Origin: Ulva prolifera
Taxonomy: Eukaryota; Chlorophyta; Ulvophyceae; Ulvales; Ulvaceae
Direction: 5' to 3'
Assembly (NCBI GenBank): GCA_023078555.1
Contig: CM041201.1
Location: 4,905,713-4,969,712, forward strand
Length of the DNA stretch: 64,000 bases
In this document: positions 38,015-50,800 of the stretch, piece by piece
Position numbering within the stretch: position 1 is the stretch's first letter
How the letters are laid out: each line of letters begins with the position of its first letter
Made by a program: the position numbers and the translations under genes
The notes under the pieces: model-generated
Seen by the model: the letters and a program-made list of their open reading frames with translations, nothing else
What the model was told of the DNA's origin: nothing
Databases searched by the model: none

Positions 38015-39835
38015 GTGCGGGCGAGAAACAATGTCAGGTCTAACAGAGCTGCTCCAGCCTACAATGAAGAGGTGCGCCACTCAGCCCCGACTTTCACTTG
38101 TCCCAGCGGGCGCCTGGGAGCGCATGACTGCAACCCGCAAACGTGCAGGAGGAAGCAACGCAATGCCCTCTGTGCTGCGAAAATCTCGATGAAACCGAAA
38201 AAAAGCATCGCCCCTGTCCGTGTGGGTAAGTCCTGGGTTCTTCAATCGCCCCGTGTGGTGTCGTCTGATAAAGCCATAACGCAATGTTCGTGGTGCAGAT
38301 ATCAAGTCTGTTTGTTCTGCTTGCGAAGATTGCAAGTGGAGTATGGTAACCGATGTCCCGCATGCCGTACGTTGTATGGAACAGACCCGGAGGAGTGGGA
38401 AAGGCAACGGGAGGCCCGCGTTAAGGAATCGCAGGCTCAAAAACCTCCGCCTACGCCAAAACGACCTTCTAGACCCGCTGCATCCCATGAAGCAAGAGCA
38501 CCGTCGTCTCGCTCTCCCAGCCGAGCTACGCCTCGAGACGATGGGGATAGAAACGCCAGGCGCGATCCGGGAGCCTTGCGTGGTCAGCAAGACGTTAGCC
38601 ACAGGCAGCCTGTACCATCAATTGTGCAAGAACACCCTGTGGATGCTGACTGGCCCTCGCTATCGCAAGGCCCGCCCCGGGCCGCTGCAGCTCCAGTTCC
38701 ACAGGCAGCGCTGGCGCCGGCTGCAGATGTCTCAAGCCGAGCGCGAGTGTCGTCTACAAATGTAGCTCAAGCTAGTCAGCGCCCTCAGAAGTCTCCGAAG
38801 CCATCGACTCTCAATCTCCCCGTCAATGTCCAGTCCCTTGTCAATGGCACCAACACCAGCTTAGAAACTGTCATCGACCTTTCACCTCCATCGGGAGAGC
38901 TCCACACCTACGTTCAGCGCGATGTGCAGCCGCTGCTGCAGCAGCTCATGTCGTTGAAGACCAGTAGCAAGCCTGCTCCCCAGGCTGCTGTCACGCGTCA
39001 AGCTGGGGCTGCTACCACATTGACTGCAAACCGCCGTCAGAATGCAGCCCAGACACCTGCTCCAGCAGGAGCACCACCTGGGCTCCAGCGGCGTGAGGTG
39101 CAGGTCGACGCAGTGCACACACAGGACAACGCCAACACTGCAGGGGCTGTGTTCAGCAATGGTGTTGCCTGGGCACAGCAACAGACGGACCAGGTTGCAA
39201 GCCAAGACGAGCTGTCCAGTGCCTTCCGTCAGCCTCCTGTACAAGAGTCGTTCGCAAAGCAGCCTGGAGCTGTGCCCAATGGGCAGATGCTGCAGGCAAC
39301 GAATGGTCATACATCAGCTCCAGCTCACGTGCCCCGAACAGCCCCTGCTCCAGCTCTCCCTCCCCCCCCTGGGCTTGGCCCACCCCCCGGCTTTGGTCCC
39401 GCTCCTGTGCTTGCGTCCCATGCATCTGTTGCAGGTCCAAGCATGCCACCTCCACCGGGGCTTGCTGACCCCGATGATGGGCCTGGTGCAAACCGCAACA
39501 TCTTGCATGAGCTCTTCCTGCAGGACAACAAGGGTAAGCTGGGTTGGTTTTCAAAGCCTGCTGGATTCGAAGGGAGTTTGCATCAACTGCTGGACACATC
39601 TGCTCCTCTGGCGCAGTTAATGCGTCCAGTACGCAATGCCGCTCGACACCGTAGGCCTCTCTATGCACGTGCGGCTGATACGGCATCAGCTGCAGCGTCG
39701 CAAGAGGGCTCCGCATCTGGCCAGCAGGGCTCTTCAGCGGGCGAGGATACATCAGATCAGCCTAGAGATCCAGTCGTCAGCTTGGGGCGGAAATTAGGGG
39801 GGCGTCATGCGGAGATAGGTGCTAGCCTGCATTGA
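38015..39835 (+). CDS. RING-finger protein with NOT4-type RING
   Basis: Probable E3 ubiquitin ligase. Exons read: one ending at 38071 (5' end not resolved; open from 38015 but with no ATG), 38149-38225 and 38299-39835, phases 0 and 2. The RING is rebuilt across the second junction: CPLCCENLDETEKKHRPCPCG then YQVCLFCLRRLQ and NRCPACRTLYG. This C4C4-like spacing with CPCGYQVC and CPACR is the NOT4/CNOT4 signature of the CCR4-NOT complex. Unlike CNOT4, no RRM or CCCH finger follows. The remaining roughly 480 residues are low in complexity, rich in Pro, Ala, Ser and Gln, with a Pro/Gly tract (PPPPGLGPPPGFGP) and a C-terminal segment NILHELFLQDNKGKLGWFSK that looks conserved. A CCR4-NOT role is inferred from the RING alone. 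An upstream exon carrying the start codon is probably missing from this model. Confidence 0.7.
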   Translation: MRARNNVRSNRAAPAYNEEVRHSAPTFTCPSGRLGAHDCNPQTCRRKQRNALCAAKISMKPKKSIAPVRVGKSWVLQSPRVVSSDKAITQCSWCRYQVCLFCLRRLQVEYGNRCPACRTLYGTDPEEWERQREARVKESQAQKPPPTPKRPSRPAASHEARAPSSRSPSRATPRDDGDRNARRDPGALRGQQDVSHRQPVPSIVQEHPVDADWPSLSQGPPRAAAAPVPQAALAPAADVSSRARVSSTNVAQASQRPQKSPKPSTLNLPVNVQSLVNGTNTSLETVIDLSPPSGELHTYVQRDVQPLLQQLMSLKTSSKPAPQAAVTRQAGAATTLTANRRQNAAQTPAPAGAPPGLQRREVQVDAVHTQDNANTAGAVFSNGVAWAQQQTDQVASQDELSSAFRQPPVQESFAKQPGAVPNGQMLQATNGHTSAPAHVPRTAPAPALPPPPGLGPPPGFGPAPVLASHASVAGPSMPPPPGLADPDDGPGANRNILHELFLQDNKGKLGWFSKPAGFEGSLHQLLDTSAPLAQLMRPVRNAARHRRPLYARAADTASAAASQEGSASGQQGSSAGEDTSDQPRDPVVSLGRKLGGRHAEIGASLH

Positions 39836-41269
39836 GGACGTGCCTATAATCTTGTGGAGGGAGCTGTCACGTTGATTGGTTTAGCTCTGGTGAGTGGGAT
39901 AGATGCCGCTTGCCATCCAAAGGGTCGCGTGGCTCTGATATGTCCCTTGTAAGCACTGGCTCGGAATATGTAGAATGATGCATCAATGTACTATGTATCA
40001 ACAGGTGTGACCAGCTGAGTCTCTGATTGCACAGCAGGCGCGTTCATGTGCTGTCCCACATGTATTGGTACGATGAGTGTGAGGTTGTGAAGCTGCCTCC
40101 TTCGTTGTGTTAACGACAGCTGAGATGGACGACGTGCGTGACGATGTTGTTCATTTTGTTAGCAATTTCCCTTTTGACTCCATGATGTAGGCGGATGTCT
40201 GAATCGCATGACGTGCTTGAATAGCACATGTCATATGACTTGGTGTTTGTTGAGCTTCGGTAGTGTTTATTGAGCAGGTCTTTCGTATGGAGAGGTATAT
40301 GAACTCATCTATGAAATTTAATTGTTGTGGCGATATGGGCCGACCTTGCGCGGGTCTCACTTGCTCGTGTGTGCTGGGACATCGTTCCAGTGTCGGACCA
40401 GGCAGCCACCAGAGGTACACAACGTAGGTTCTTGATGTCTCACTGCTGTGTGCCAATGTGATCGTTCAGAGTCACTATCCTCACGATGAGATGCGCAAAT
40501 CTGCCAATGACCGGCTTATCTCACAGGGTTTCATTCTGGTTCAGCAGGTATCGAGCTGCAATCACATATAGCAATGATATTTTTTCATGTCCACGATGCA
40601 CAAGTACAATCAACAATCACAATTCATTGCTTTCGTCCCTGCTCATCCGCACCCCCTGATAATTCCAGTGCTCCATGTCCATGGGGATCTCAGCCCTGCG
40701 AATCAGTGAACATTCTTGTGTGGTCAGATTCTCACTTGTTGTGCATTTCAAATCTGTCGAGTGTCCCCTTGAACCTGCTTGGCACGAGGCGCCCACAGCG
40801 CAGGCGCCCTCAGGGTGCATACAAAGGCTAGAAATGTAAACCATCTGAGATGATACACCTTGTGCATCCCTGCTGTGGTGCGAGCTGCTGCTGACAGGCC
40901 ACCTTGACTTCATGGCAGCATTGCAGTCATACAGCAGTGTGCTGATTGTGTTCCCGGATCTGCCTGCGAATTCAGGTTGCAGTCGCGGGATTGCTGTATG
41001 AGGCTTTCCCACTTCTGCCCACGCAGAAATGCCGCCAGTTTGCACTCCGCACAATAGTTTCAAGTTAGGCAACATCCTCAAAGAAATTGCTACTAACACC
41101 CATAATTCACGTCTGATTTATAAACCTTACCAGGTCGGTGCAAGGAACGATCTGAAGCGGGAGGTACGCTCTGCAATCGAATGCGCTGGAACAAAATCGC
41201 TGCAAGAACCATTTGTCGCAACCAAGGGATTCCACCGTTGGCTTTGGCCACACGCCCTGTCCAATAGAG
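39836..41269. other. Convergent intergenic spacer
   Basis: This is the space between the RING gene and the 3' end of XRN2. A minus-strand frame of 160 codons at 40617-41099 has no recognisable motif and is probably chance. It should contain both 3' untranslated regions. Confidence 0.45.
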
Positions 41270-44200
41270 CTATCGTCTACTCCGTGGGTCCCTGAGGGCA
41301 GCAAAGCGATTGCCCTGTCCACCCTGTCTGCCTGGCGGCGCACCGCCACTGCCTTGGCCATAGCCGCCACCGCCATAGGATGTGCCATGGCGTTGATGAC
41401 CTGCGCCTTGACCCCATGGCCTCGCAGGTGGAGGTGCGCCATGACTCCCCCCGGGCCCTTGTGCCGGGGGTGGCCGCATCTGCGCAAAGAGGCTACCAGA
41501 ATAGCCTGGTGCGCCTGGTGGCGCCGCAGCGTACACATGTGGTTGTGCGCCAGGCTGCAACTGCCCCGCATAAGGACCACCCGGCGCACCCCACTGAGCG
41601 CCATGAAGGCCTGCTGGCTGCTGTTGGTCTGGAACGAATACGTAAGATCCGCCATGTGCTGCAAACTGTTGGGGAGGGGGACCGGGCTGCATGTGCACAT
41701 GCCCTGCGTGCCCGTGTGGTGTGAATGGCTGAGCATGCGCGTCGAGGTGGTAACTGGGTGGTGGAGGGCGGTATTGGAACTGCTGCGCTCCATCATTGCG
41801 GGGGGGTGGGCGTGTCGGGTATCTTGGGGGTGGCCGGCCAGGCCGTCCCGGAGGCCTTGGAAGGTGCTGTGCCAACATTCGTCTTCCTCCGCCTCCCTGC
41901 ATGCTCTCACCCACCCATTGGCCATGGTGTCATGTTCCTTGAAAGACACGGCTGTCACAGCCACGAGCCCAAATACTCTTCACACAGGTGGGTGCAGATG
42001 CATACACAGGGACGAGATCGTGTGCAATGTAGAGCGTAACCAAGGGCTGTAGCCAACGTCAGGCCGCAGTGTAAAGCACTGTGGCCACTTCAACTGTTCC
42101 ACCCTGAAAGGAACATTGCAATGGGCCAGCATTATTGGACCGCACCATAGATCCTTGTAAACCATTACGATTCCTCATGCGCAATGCATGGCGCTCACAC
42201 CACAGTGGCTCTATTCTGGGCCGGTCCGCTGATGTCAGGATTGCTACAGGCAGCTGAGTTTCCGGCAGAACCTTGGGCACATGCTTTGTGTGGGGGGGGT
42301 CGCTGTACAAAGCCATGCACACCTGCACAATGCATACCGAACCTGTCTTAATCTGACACCAGCAGGACATCACAAGGCTGACTGGGGGACTGAATACTTG
42401 TAGTGACTGTCTTATGTATACGTACAGGCCAGCGGGGCTTGAGCCCAAGTATCCTGATACTCGACTGTAACCAAGAATCTGTGTGAATGCACAGTGACAA
42501 GCAAGTTCATGAAGAGCAGATGGAAAATTTCACACCGCATTTTGCACTATGTCTTGGCCCACAGCGGCACAAGTTGGCTTTGGAAACACTGGCGGACAAG
42601 CTGAGCCAGCACATGGGCGGATCTCCCCAGAGTATCCCAGGCTCTCGGCAGGCAGCATCATCTCTGGCTGACCTGCCCCGGCATTTGACTGGTGCACAAT
42701 CATGCTGCCGGCCTGGCTGTCCTTGTGTGCGAGCAAGATGGACAGGCGCCTGTAAATATCATATCAACTTGATCAGGCGTGATTGCATGTATCGATGACA
42801 GCAACACCACATGCTACCCACGCTGATCCTGTGCCCACTCGATGTCAACCACTAAGGTAGCAGAGGCAAACGAGAGAGAGAGAGACAGAAACACAGGTTT
42901 GTGGACCTAGAGTGCTGATCTTGCGCATTGGGGGACGCACTGCTCATTACGACGCCGTTCCTCTTCAGGTAGTTGTTGCACAATGGGTCCAGTGGCTTCC
43001 AGAAGCCGTTGCTCATCGATGAATGGAAGCAGGGCAACCCCCTGCCAAGCAAACCGCTTGCCGTTCATGTCAACCTTGAAATCCTTGGGGTAGAAATCTA
43101 AGATGGGTGAGTTCTCATCTTCAAACAGAGGCTGCAGCGCCTTTGGCAGGGCATGCTTGCTCCCAGCCGGCAGCACACCCATCAGCTGATTGAATGGGGC
43201 AAACGGTCTCCCCATGTCAAACTCAATCTGCAGCTCACATGAACAGTGCTGCACTTCAACATGTCTTCAGCTGGTACATAGTAGACATTCAATTCCCGTT
43301 TGACACTACCACAATCAATTTGAGCAATGCACGCAGCAAGCTCAACTCTAGACGAACTACGAGCTGCAACAAGTCTGTGGATCGCACCTTCAGGTCAGCT
43401 AGGTCCACAAGGTCTGAAGCAAAAGGAGCGTAGTGAAATGGATAGTACCAAGTCCACGATGCGACCCCATCGAAGTAGTACCGCATGACCCAGCACAAGC
43501 CCTCAACATACGCATGAGACAGCTTCTTGGCGAGTTCTGCCTGCTCTGCTGGGTCAGTGATACCAAACTTCTGCTCATAATACCTGCTCTTCCAGCCGTC
43601 TTCACCGAGCCGTACAACTTCCTCATGCTGCACCATATCCTCAAACATGTCTGATTTATTTTTAAGAACAGATTTCAGCTTCGCCTTATACTTCTCAGCT
43701 GTCTCCACGGACGAGTCCACTGGCATAGCCACAGCTTCTGCCATGACCTCCACATTGGCATCGCCAGAGCCAGTTCGACCGTCCATCACATCCTGCAAGC
43801 TCTCATGGCAGGTGTGTAATAGCTACAAGATGTTGGAGACAAATCGTGGTACATGTCTTATGTGCTGACTGTATACCGCAGGTATCTGAATGATGCGGTC
43901 CGCACAGCATGCTTGACATCTAATACTGGCATGGCGCATGAAAGTTTCCCAGCAGAGTGGGACAGATTCGAGGACACAAGGGAGGCATCTCCAACCAGAT
44001 TTGTAATACGCAACCAAATGTGCTTGCTCAGGAGGCAGTGCTGACAGCAATGCAACGGCACTGACATGCAGACTCACAGCAGGGTATAAAGTAAAGTAAA
44101 GAAAATCTAAATTTACTGAGCCGTATCCTATTGGACATTGACAACTCCGAATTAACGGGACCACATATGCCGAAGGGGTAAACCACCTGGAAACCCCCCT

Positions 44201-47191
44201 CAGACGACCATACGCAACTCACAGGGCCTCCTCCTGTGCTAAGCGAGGTGGTCACGTACGGCCGTTTCGATTCCCCAAGGCGCACGCAGAATCGAACCCA
44301 CGACCTCCTGAAACGGAGGGGGTAGCTTTTAATCCGTCCTCAACCCATTGGACCCGTGTTCACATACATGTATGTCACGGCTGCGCATGAGCGCATACAT
44401 GCTTGCTGCATACCCACGTAGGCGCACGGTGCGGGAACGAGATCAAATGTGAAAGCACCTCGGTGTCCACGGCTGAATCCTCACCCGGTGCAGCAGCGCT
44501 AGATTTGGTATCAGCACCCGCCCCCAGGTCGTCCCACATCTGCATGGCAGAGTCCTGTCCTCCTGCCGAAACGTCTCCAGATGGCGCAATGGCATCATCA
44601 GTTTCGACACTGCACGACAGCTTATTTGGCCCTTGCTGGTCATCAGCTTCACCCTCAAGGGGGCGCTTCCGAGCCAATACACCGATGCCATGGTGTTGGT
44701 CAGCAGTTTGACCTTTCTCACTTTTGCATTGACCGGCCACATTGTCATTTGGGGGAGTCACAATTGCCTCTGCCATGCCTCCAGGCACAGTCGCACGCAG
44801 ACGCTCCCTCAAGCTGGACGCTGCATCCTTGTTTGATGTTTCCACTGCATGCACAGGTCCGTTGATGTTCACCACTCGGACGGCGGGGATCAAGTTTGTG
44901 AGAATTGACTCCCTGGTGTCCTTTCGTATCTGAAAGTGCATGTCTGCTGCGGCATCCAGATTCCGTTCATGCGTCACAATGACAATAGTTCTTGGACATG
45001 AACAGCTGATCTGCAATTCACGCATGGCATCACCAAAGAATTGAGGAGTCGACACCTTCGAGGGAGGCATTGCTAGCTTGTACCACGCCTGACAGGAAAT
45101 GCTTTGGGTCATTGCTGTTCAAATGAGCTCTGTCATTTCGATGATCTTGGTTGGTCAGATTTGGGCTGACGTTGCCAGCACCACCTCCATTCCTCGCGCC
45201 GTCCTGTTTTGAATCAGTGGCGTTGGCCTTCTGTGCAAGGTATCGATTCTTGTCAGCCCGCATCTTGCGCATCCGGGCCTGAAATATTTTGTCTTCGTAC
45301 TGCCCGACGGCTGCAATGAAACGTCCGACCCGTTCCAGATTCAAATCTGCCCCTGTAATTCATTGAAACATAGAATTACAGTGTAGCTCAAGTGTGGATA
45401 AATGTGAGCAGAGTGTCTAGAACGACGCATATTGGGGAAACACAGTCGCAACAGCTGGCACTTGCCCCTGTTAAACTGTGAATCGAACATTGTCACTCAG
45501 ATGCGCTAGCTTGTTTTGATAATAACATGTCTATGCAGCAGTGGCACATTTGTATTAAATCTGTGGCCACGTGGAAAATGCTGCCTGACCGTAATCAGGA
45601 GGCACACCTTCGGCCAGATAACCACCCAGGTCTGGCAATACCTGCCGATACACCGACATCATCAACTCGATACCCTGTTCGCGGATATCCAGCGTTGGCA
45701 TGTGTGGCAAGAAGTCATTTCCTACGAAGAAACACATAAACACAAAGTCATCAACAATGCGCTCTGGGTCCAGGATAAACGGCAGCTGCAACTCGGAGAA
45801 TTCCAGGTGCAGGTACTCGCGTAGGACTGCAATTTGCATGAGCTGGAATGGCTTTTTTGCCACCTGAGGCTTGCTGTGCTTTCCCACTTCCCCGCGGACA
45901 GCTGCCATTGCAGCAGCACGATTCGGGCCGTCCTGTGTTCCGTGCTTGGGAGGAAACACGACCTCTCGAAGAATATAAAAGTGCGGCTCATGTGCCGCAA
46001 GCGCAAGATGGATGAGGTCTGCGTCAAGCCCATACACACAGTGAGTGGTGTTGCTGTTCCAGCCGGGTCGGCCGCGCTGTTCGCGGATGAACTGCATGAA
46101 CTTGTGCTCCCCTTCGCCCGGTGTGTTGGCATCAGACAGCACCACAGACACGGTCCGCCATCCTAGGTTGTCATTCAGGCGCTTGTGCACATACCTGTGC
46201 AGCAGTGAGCGCTTGAGTGGGTGCTGAGATGCGCTGGGGACGTGAAGTTACGATTGACAAGCCGAGTAGACCAGGTGTGCCATGTGGACGATGAAACATC
46301 ACATCAAACCCTTCACCTTAATATCAAGGATTCTTTTATTGTCGAGCTGGTGTGCTTCTGAAGAGCTCGTTAGGAAGCATGGCATACAAATTTTGATCCC
46401 GGACACTGAGAAAGCAACACAAGTCGCCAAAGCATCAAGCATTTTCTTGGAATGTGTACACAAGCGACAGATTGTGGGAGGAGGGGGGTGGGGGAGGGAG
46501 GCACACCACTGCAGCACCATGGACAACCTGTCCATGAAGTCTGTGCCAGGTGTGATGACATTGCTGTCAAAAGTATCGCCATCTGCAGGGGAGTCAGGCA
46601 GATTGACACCTTGTTCTTTGAACTCTTTGCGAAGCTTTGCTTCTAGGACCTTCTGTTCTTCGCGGTCAGCAGCTGCCCGAAAGCGACGCGAGCGTTGCTG
46701 ATTCATCTTTGCACGAGGTGCAACACCGTCGATGGCCATATATATAACTTTACGTGGCCGCACAAGGGCCACCAGGCGGTCAATGTACTCGAAGATGTTC
46801 AGGAAAACCTGCAAAACGAGTATCCTTGTAGGGACATGTCAACAATGGCCAGTCATCCAGGAGGCGGGGACGATCATCACCTCCGTCTCAGTCTTAGGGG
46901 CGGGCTTATCTTCCGGGTGGAAGCATGGATGTATAATGCCATTCATGTCCAAGTACAGGTTGTCAAATTCAACATTGTTGGGATTGGCCTGTGTAATGTC
47001 TACAGGCACCTCAATGGCACCTATAACTTCCGGTTCTTCTTCTACGCAGTCCAGCATGATCTTTGGGTACCTGTATGTATTCAGGAGGGAGGGGGTCTCG
47101 AATGCTGCCGTCAGCCGTGCATCTCCACTGAGTCCGAAGAATGGACGTCGCACCGTTCGCTCAGCCACCGGAAGAACGCTGGAACACCCAT
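41270..47191 (-). CDS. XRN2: Nuclear 5'-3' exoribonuclease XRN2/RAT1
   Basis: Degrades 5'-monophosphate RNA; nuclear members act in transcription termination and rRNA maturation. Minus-strand exons in phase: 47191-47154, 47070-46881, 46808-46510, 46194-45608, 45352 to about 45,10x, one or more in 44,95x-44,4xx, 43792-43388, 43227-42941, unresolved exon(s), and 41896-41270. Motifs: [16 protein letters not shown] at the start, [115 protein letters not shown] and [16 protein letters not shown]. The tail is Gly/Pro/Gln-rich and ends GNRFAALR, as in plant XRN2-type enzymes. The exon set between 42,940 and 41,897 is not resolved. A SINE-like element lies in the intron between 44.4 and 43.8 kb. Family is certain; XRN2-like rather than XRN1 from the tail. 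Confidence 0.93.
44095..44360 (-). mobile_element. Candidate tRNA-derived SINE in an XRN2 intron
   Basis: Read on the minus strand, the element begins with a degenerate tRNA-like head. It has a D-arm-like stem GTCC...GGAC around AATGGGTTGA, a variable-arm-like hairpin CCTCC...GGAGG as in Ser/Leu tRNAs, and a near-perfect B box GGTTCGATTC. The acceptor and T stems do not pair, so it is not a working tRNA. An unrelated body of about 170 bases follows, and the element ends in a T-rich tail with repeated TTTAC units (44,095-44,115). Head, body and short-repeat tail are the layout of a tRNA-derived SINE. No second copy was seen in the window and no clear target duplication was found, so the call is tentative. 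Confidence 0.4.
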
Positions 47192-47889
47192 GACTCCTAC
47201 CAGTTGAGATGGGGGAAAATAACAAGTGGTCCCACCGCCGAATTAATCCGGCGACGCTCTTGTACCGAGATCAGGTACTGCCTACCCCGCTGGAATTGAC
47301 GGCGACCCGTGCTGCTGTGTTTCCCATCTGTAATCTCAGATGCCCATAACATATACTCCAACAATTCTCGTTCTCGTGGGAGACGAAGGGACTGCTGCGA
47401 AACGTCGCGATTGTACATGAACGTCCCGAGAAAGCGGAGTGTTCCTGCCAGAGAACATCCTGGACTGTTGACACGGTTGTCTTCATGAAAGCCACAGCCG
47501 TCACCTTACAGTAGTCTGCAGCTTAAGATAATCTCAAGGTCGACCTATAGGTGCTGGACTCGCATTTCCATGGATCGAGGCCCATCTTTGAATTGTAACG
47601 GCTGCTGATCTGAATTGAAAATGTTGCCTTCAAGATCAGTCAGTCGTGTTTACTCAATCGAAAAAATTAGAACTCACGCGCTCACCCCTGTTCCATCCCC
47701 AGACTGAAACGCTGTATCCGGCTGGAAAAAGTAAGCACTTCTATGATACTACGTGGGCATCTTTGAGTATCTGCTAAGCAGCACTTCTCTGAACACCGTA
47801 TTCCTACTGCACCTTAGACCACCCAGTAAAAAATGTGTTGGACGTGACTCCACCAACATCCTCTGAGTTTGCGCATCCCTCCAACATTT
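47192..47889. other. Spacer between ASPM end and XRN2 start
   Basis: Both neighbours are on the minus strand, so this holds the ASPM 3' region and the XRN2 promoter. I see no exon, RNA gene or repeat that I can support. Confidence 0.45.
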
Positions 47890-50800
47890 TCAGGACATCA
47901 AATGCTCAGGCACAACATTTTCTGAGTTATCTTCAGTCGTACGGGGTTGTGGCAGCTGTGATGGTTTTTGCAACACAGCATCCTTCACAGCCAACTGCCC
48001 AGCAGGCTGCAATGCATGTGAGATCTGAGAATCTGGGGGACGGAACACTGCTCCGCCTGTCTTTCCGCGGTTTCCCGTTGTGTGTTGCAAGACATTGCCA
48101 TCATCACCATCTCTTGATCCGACATCCTTCAGAACATCCGGCAGGACGAACCCATGAACGTTGTGTAGCACCTCTCTAAATGTTGAGCGCACTTTGGTAT
48201 TCTTGGGCACCCATATAGAGCTACCGCAGGTGATGTCATGCAGCCAGTCTCCCGGGGACGGCTGTGGGATTCCTGCATAAGATGCAGCAGTTACATCATG
48301 TTATCAGGACTCACGTATTCCAAAATTCAGGCACACGATGTTTCAGCGCGCAACAAAGTCACAATGTTCAAACCTACATCAGTCCATACCAGCAGCATCA
48401 AGCGATTTATTATTGCCTCAGGGACTCGTACCAGCAAGGACATCAGCATGATGAGCTCGGCTGCTGCGGTGAATGTCACCGCTGGTAACCTTTGCTTCCA
48501 CAGCTCTCTGCACTGGCACAATCAGCTCCTTGAGGGCCTTGAGCTGTTCCGATGTTGAGATCAAACGCCTTGTCGCACTGCAAGCAGACACATCAGAACC
48601 CTTTTTGTTTTCAAGCTTGCTGAGGTACTGGCCTTCTTTCTGCAGGCGGTTGTACAGGACTTTGTACACTCCCTTCCAGTGCACCAGCGTTTTATCTGGG
48701 GAATGCATGTTCTCAAACACGTTTTCACGATCAACGATGCGCTTCAGTACAAGGACTGCCAGGCAGAACACTTCTTGTACATCCCTGCACCATACAGTGG
48801 CTGTCAACCTTCATCAATGGCCATGGCATAAGACAGTGGCGCACACAGCATCAACGAGTCGCATCATGGTGTCCCTCGGATATTGCGCTGTATCAAACCA
48901 GCACATGCCTTCAGCACGCTGTTCTACAACTCCTTCAGTGGAAGCAGAGCGGAAGCTGCACCTGAATAGTTGCAACAGGTCCGAGATTGTGGGCATCATG
49001 CCAGCAAGAAGGGTGGGGTCTACAGGCACGGCCTTCTCACTGTGACTGAGGATATTGGCCAATGTCGTCAGCATTGAGCAGAGCAGCGAAGCATTGCTCT
49101 TGTTTGTGCTGCAGACTCGCATGAACTTGGCAATTGCCGCAACTGCTTCATCTTCTACGAGCCAAATGCATGCATTGCGACTATATGTTGTGCCCCATGC
49201 TGCAGCCTCACAGGCCGATCGCGCTTGCTCCACAGAGTGGCAGCTCAGCAGCTGTGAAAGCGCAGCTTTAACACGTGGACCAAGGCACTTCTTGTGGTCA
49301 CTCGGCTTCAGCTCAATGCGGTTCAAGCGAGCTGCCATTTCCTGAGCCTGCACACAAGCATTTGCAGTGCCCCACAATGCTCTACTCCTCAAGATTGGAT
49401 GAACAGTTTATCCGACTTCACATGTCCATCAACATGATCCGGCTACATGTCGGTACTACATCAACACTTGCCCTACATATGTGATTCCAGATGCTAACGA
49501 AGAAGTGTAGCATACTGGTGGGTCAACCGACAGTACACTAACAATAGAGTCTGCAAAGTACAAGGTGCGCACATGTGGGCCTGCAGCCTTGCGCGTCAGC
49601 CAACCACGAACGTACGCTTGTACGACAGTCGCGCAAAAAAGCTGCCTGGCACAGCGACGCCTGACAAGCCAACCCCGGGCACCAGCTTGGATTGGTGTGA
49701 CTGCCAGTGCCAGAGCGGCAACTTCACGCTGCTGTCGACGTCTTGCAATCAGGCCCCGCAAGAGTGGGAGAGCATCGGTGATAACTGTCAGAGCCTCACA
49801 GCGCGCACGGATCTCTTCACGGATAAGATACACTCTCCACGCCTGCAGCCACCTCAATCAGCTTCAGCATGGCATCCTTGCTGCCTTGCAATGACATAGT
49901 GTACAAGACTGGCTAGAACGTGACTTGGTGCCTCAAGCTGACACAGCATTGCATGTACACATGTGTTGTCTGTGGACAGCATGCTGTGACAATTCACCCA
50001 GATCACAACTTCCTATTCCCGCCCAAGACAATAAAGTAACAGAAACCTAACATCTGGGAATGAAAGTACCTGTTGCAAAGTGCAGGCTGCTTGGTGCTGT
50101 TGAATCTGGACTCGGGCGGCAGACAGCAGGGGCTGCACATGCTTGCGAGCCATGTGGCCTCGATAGAAGGAACCGATCACAGTGGCCGCATGCTGGCGTG
50201 CTGCTTCAACGCGCGCCTTTTCCTCCATATGCATGTACTCCAGGAATGCCTGATGCTCGATCCATGCCTCCACAGCAAATTCAATGCGCCACACTGCGAT
50301 ACGCCGCCGGGCCAGCACTCGTCGGTCCTTGAATTTGCGGAGATTGTACTGCAAGACTAATGCGGCACTGTTCCACCTGGACACCTGCCTACGTACAAGC
50401 GCGCCACGCCATGCAGCCTGCAATATGATTGTCTTGGCTGCCAGGCCCTGCAGGTGGTACAGCACAAGGTATCGCCGCCACCAGGTTTGAATGCATGTAG
50501 CCGCCTGAGTTTCCCGCTTCCGTTGCTGATAGCAACCCCACCCTCGCTGGATGGAGATAGCCGCATCGCGTCTCCATACAAACACATGCCACTCCCCCTG
50601 GATGGATCGCGCAGCTGCGTGCTGTTTGCGCAAATTCGAGCGAACAGCCATGCCTCTGCAACCAGCCTGGAGCACTATTGCACCTGACCGCTTCGCTGTG
50701 TAGCACCTGTAATCCCTGAATGACCGCCATTGTGCTTGGATCATTCGTGCCGCTTCAGATGCTTCTGCCACAGCAGCTCGGACCGCCCACATCCTGATAA

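Noticed and set aside
40617-41099. Minus-strand gene of 160 codons
   Set aside because: It has no motif, no splice partner and no protein-like conservation signal, and it sits where two 3' untranslated regions are expected.
44270-44360. A functional minus-strand tRNA gene (Ser/Leu-like)
   Set aside because: The B box, a D-arm-like stem and a variable-arm hairpin are visible, but the acceptor and T stems do not pair and the anticodon arm does not fold. It fits better as the head of a SINE-like element.
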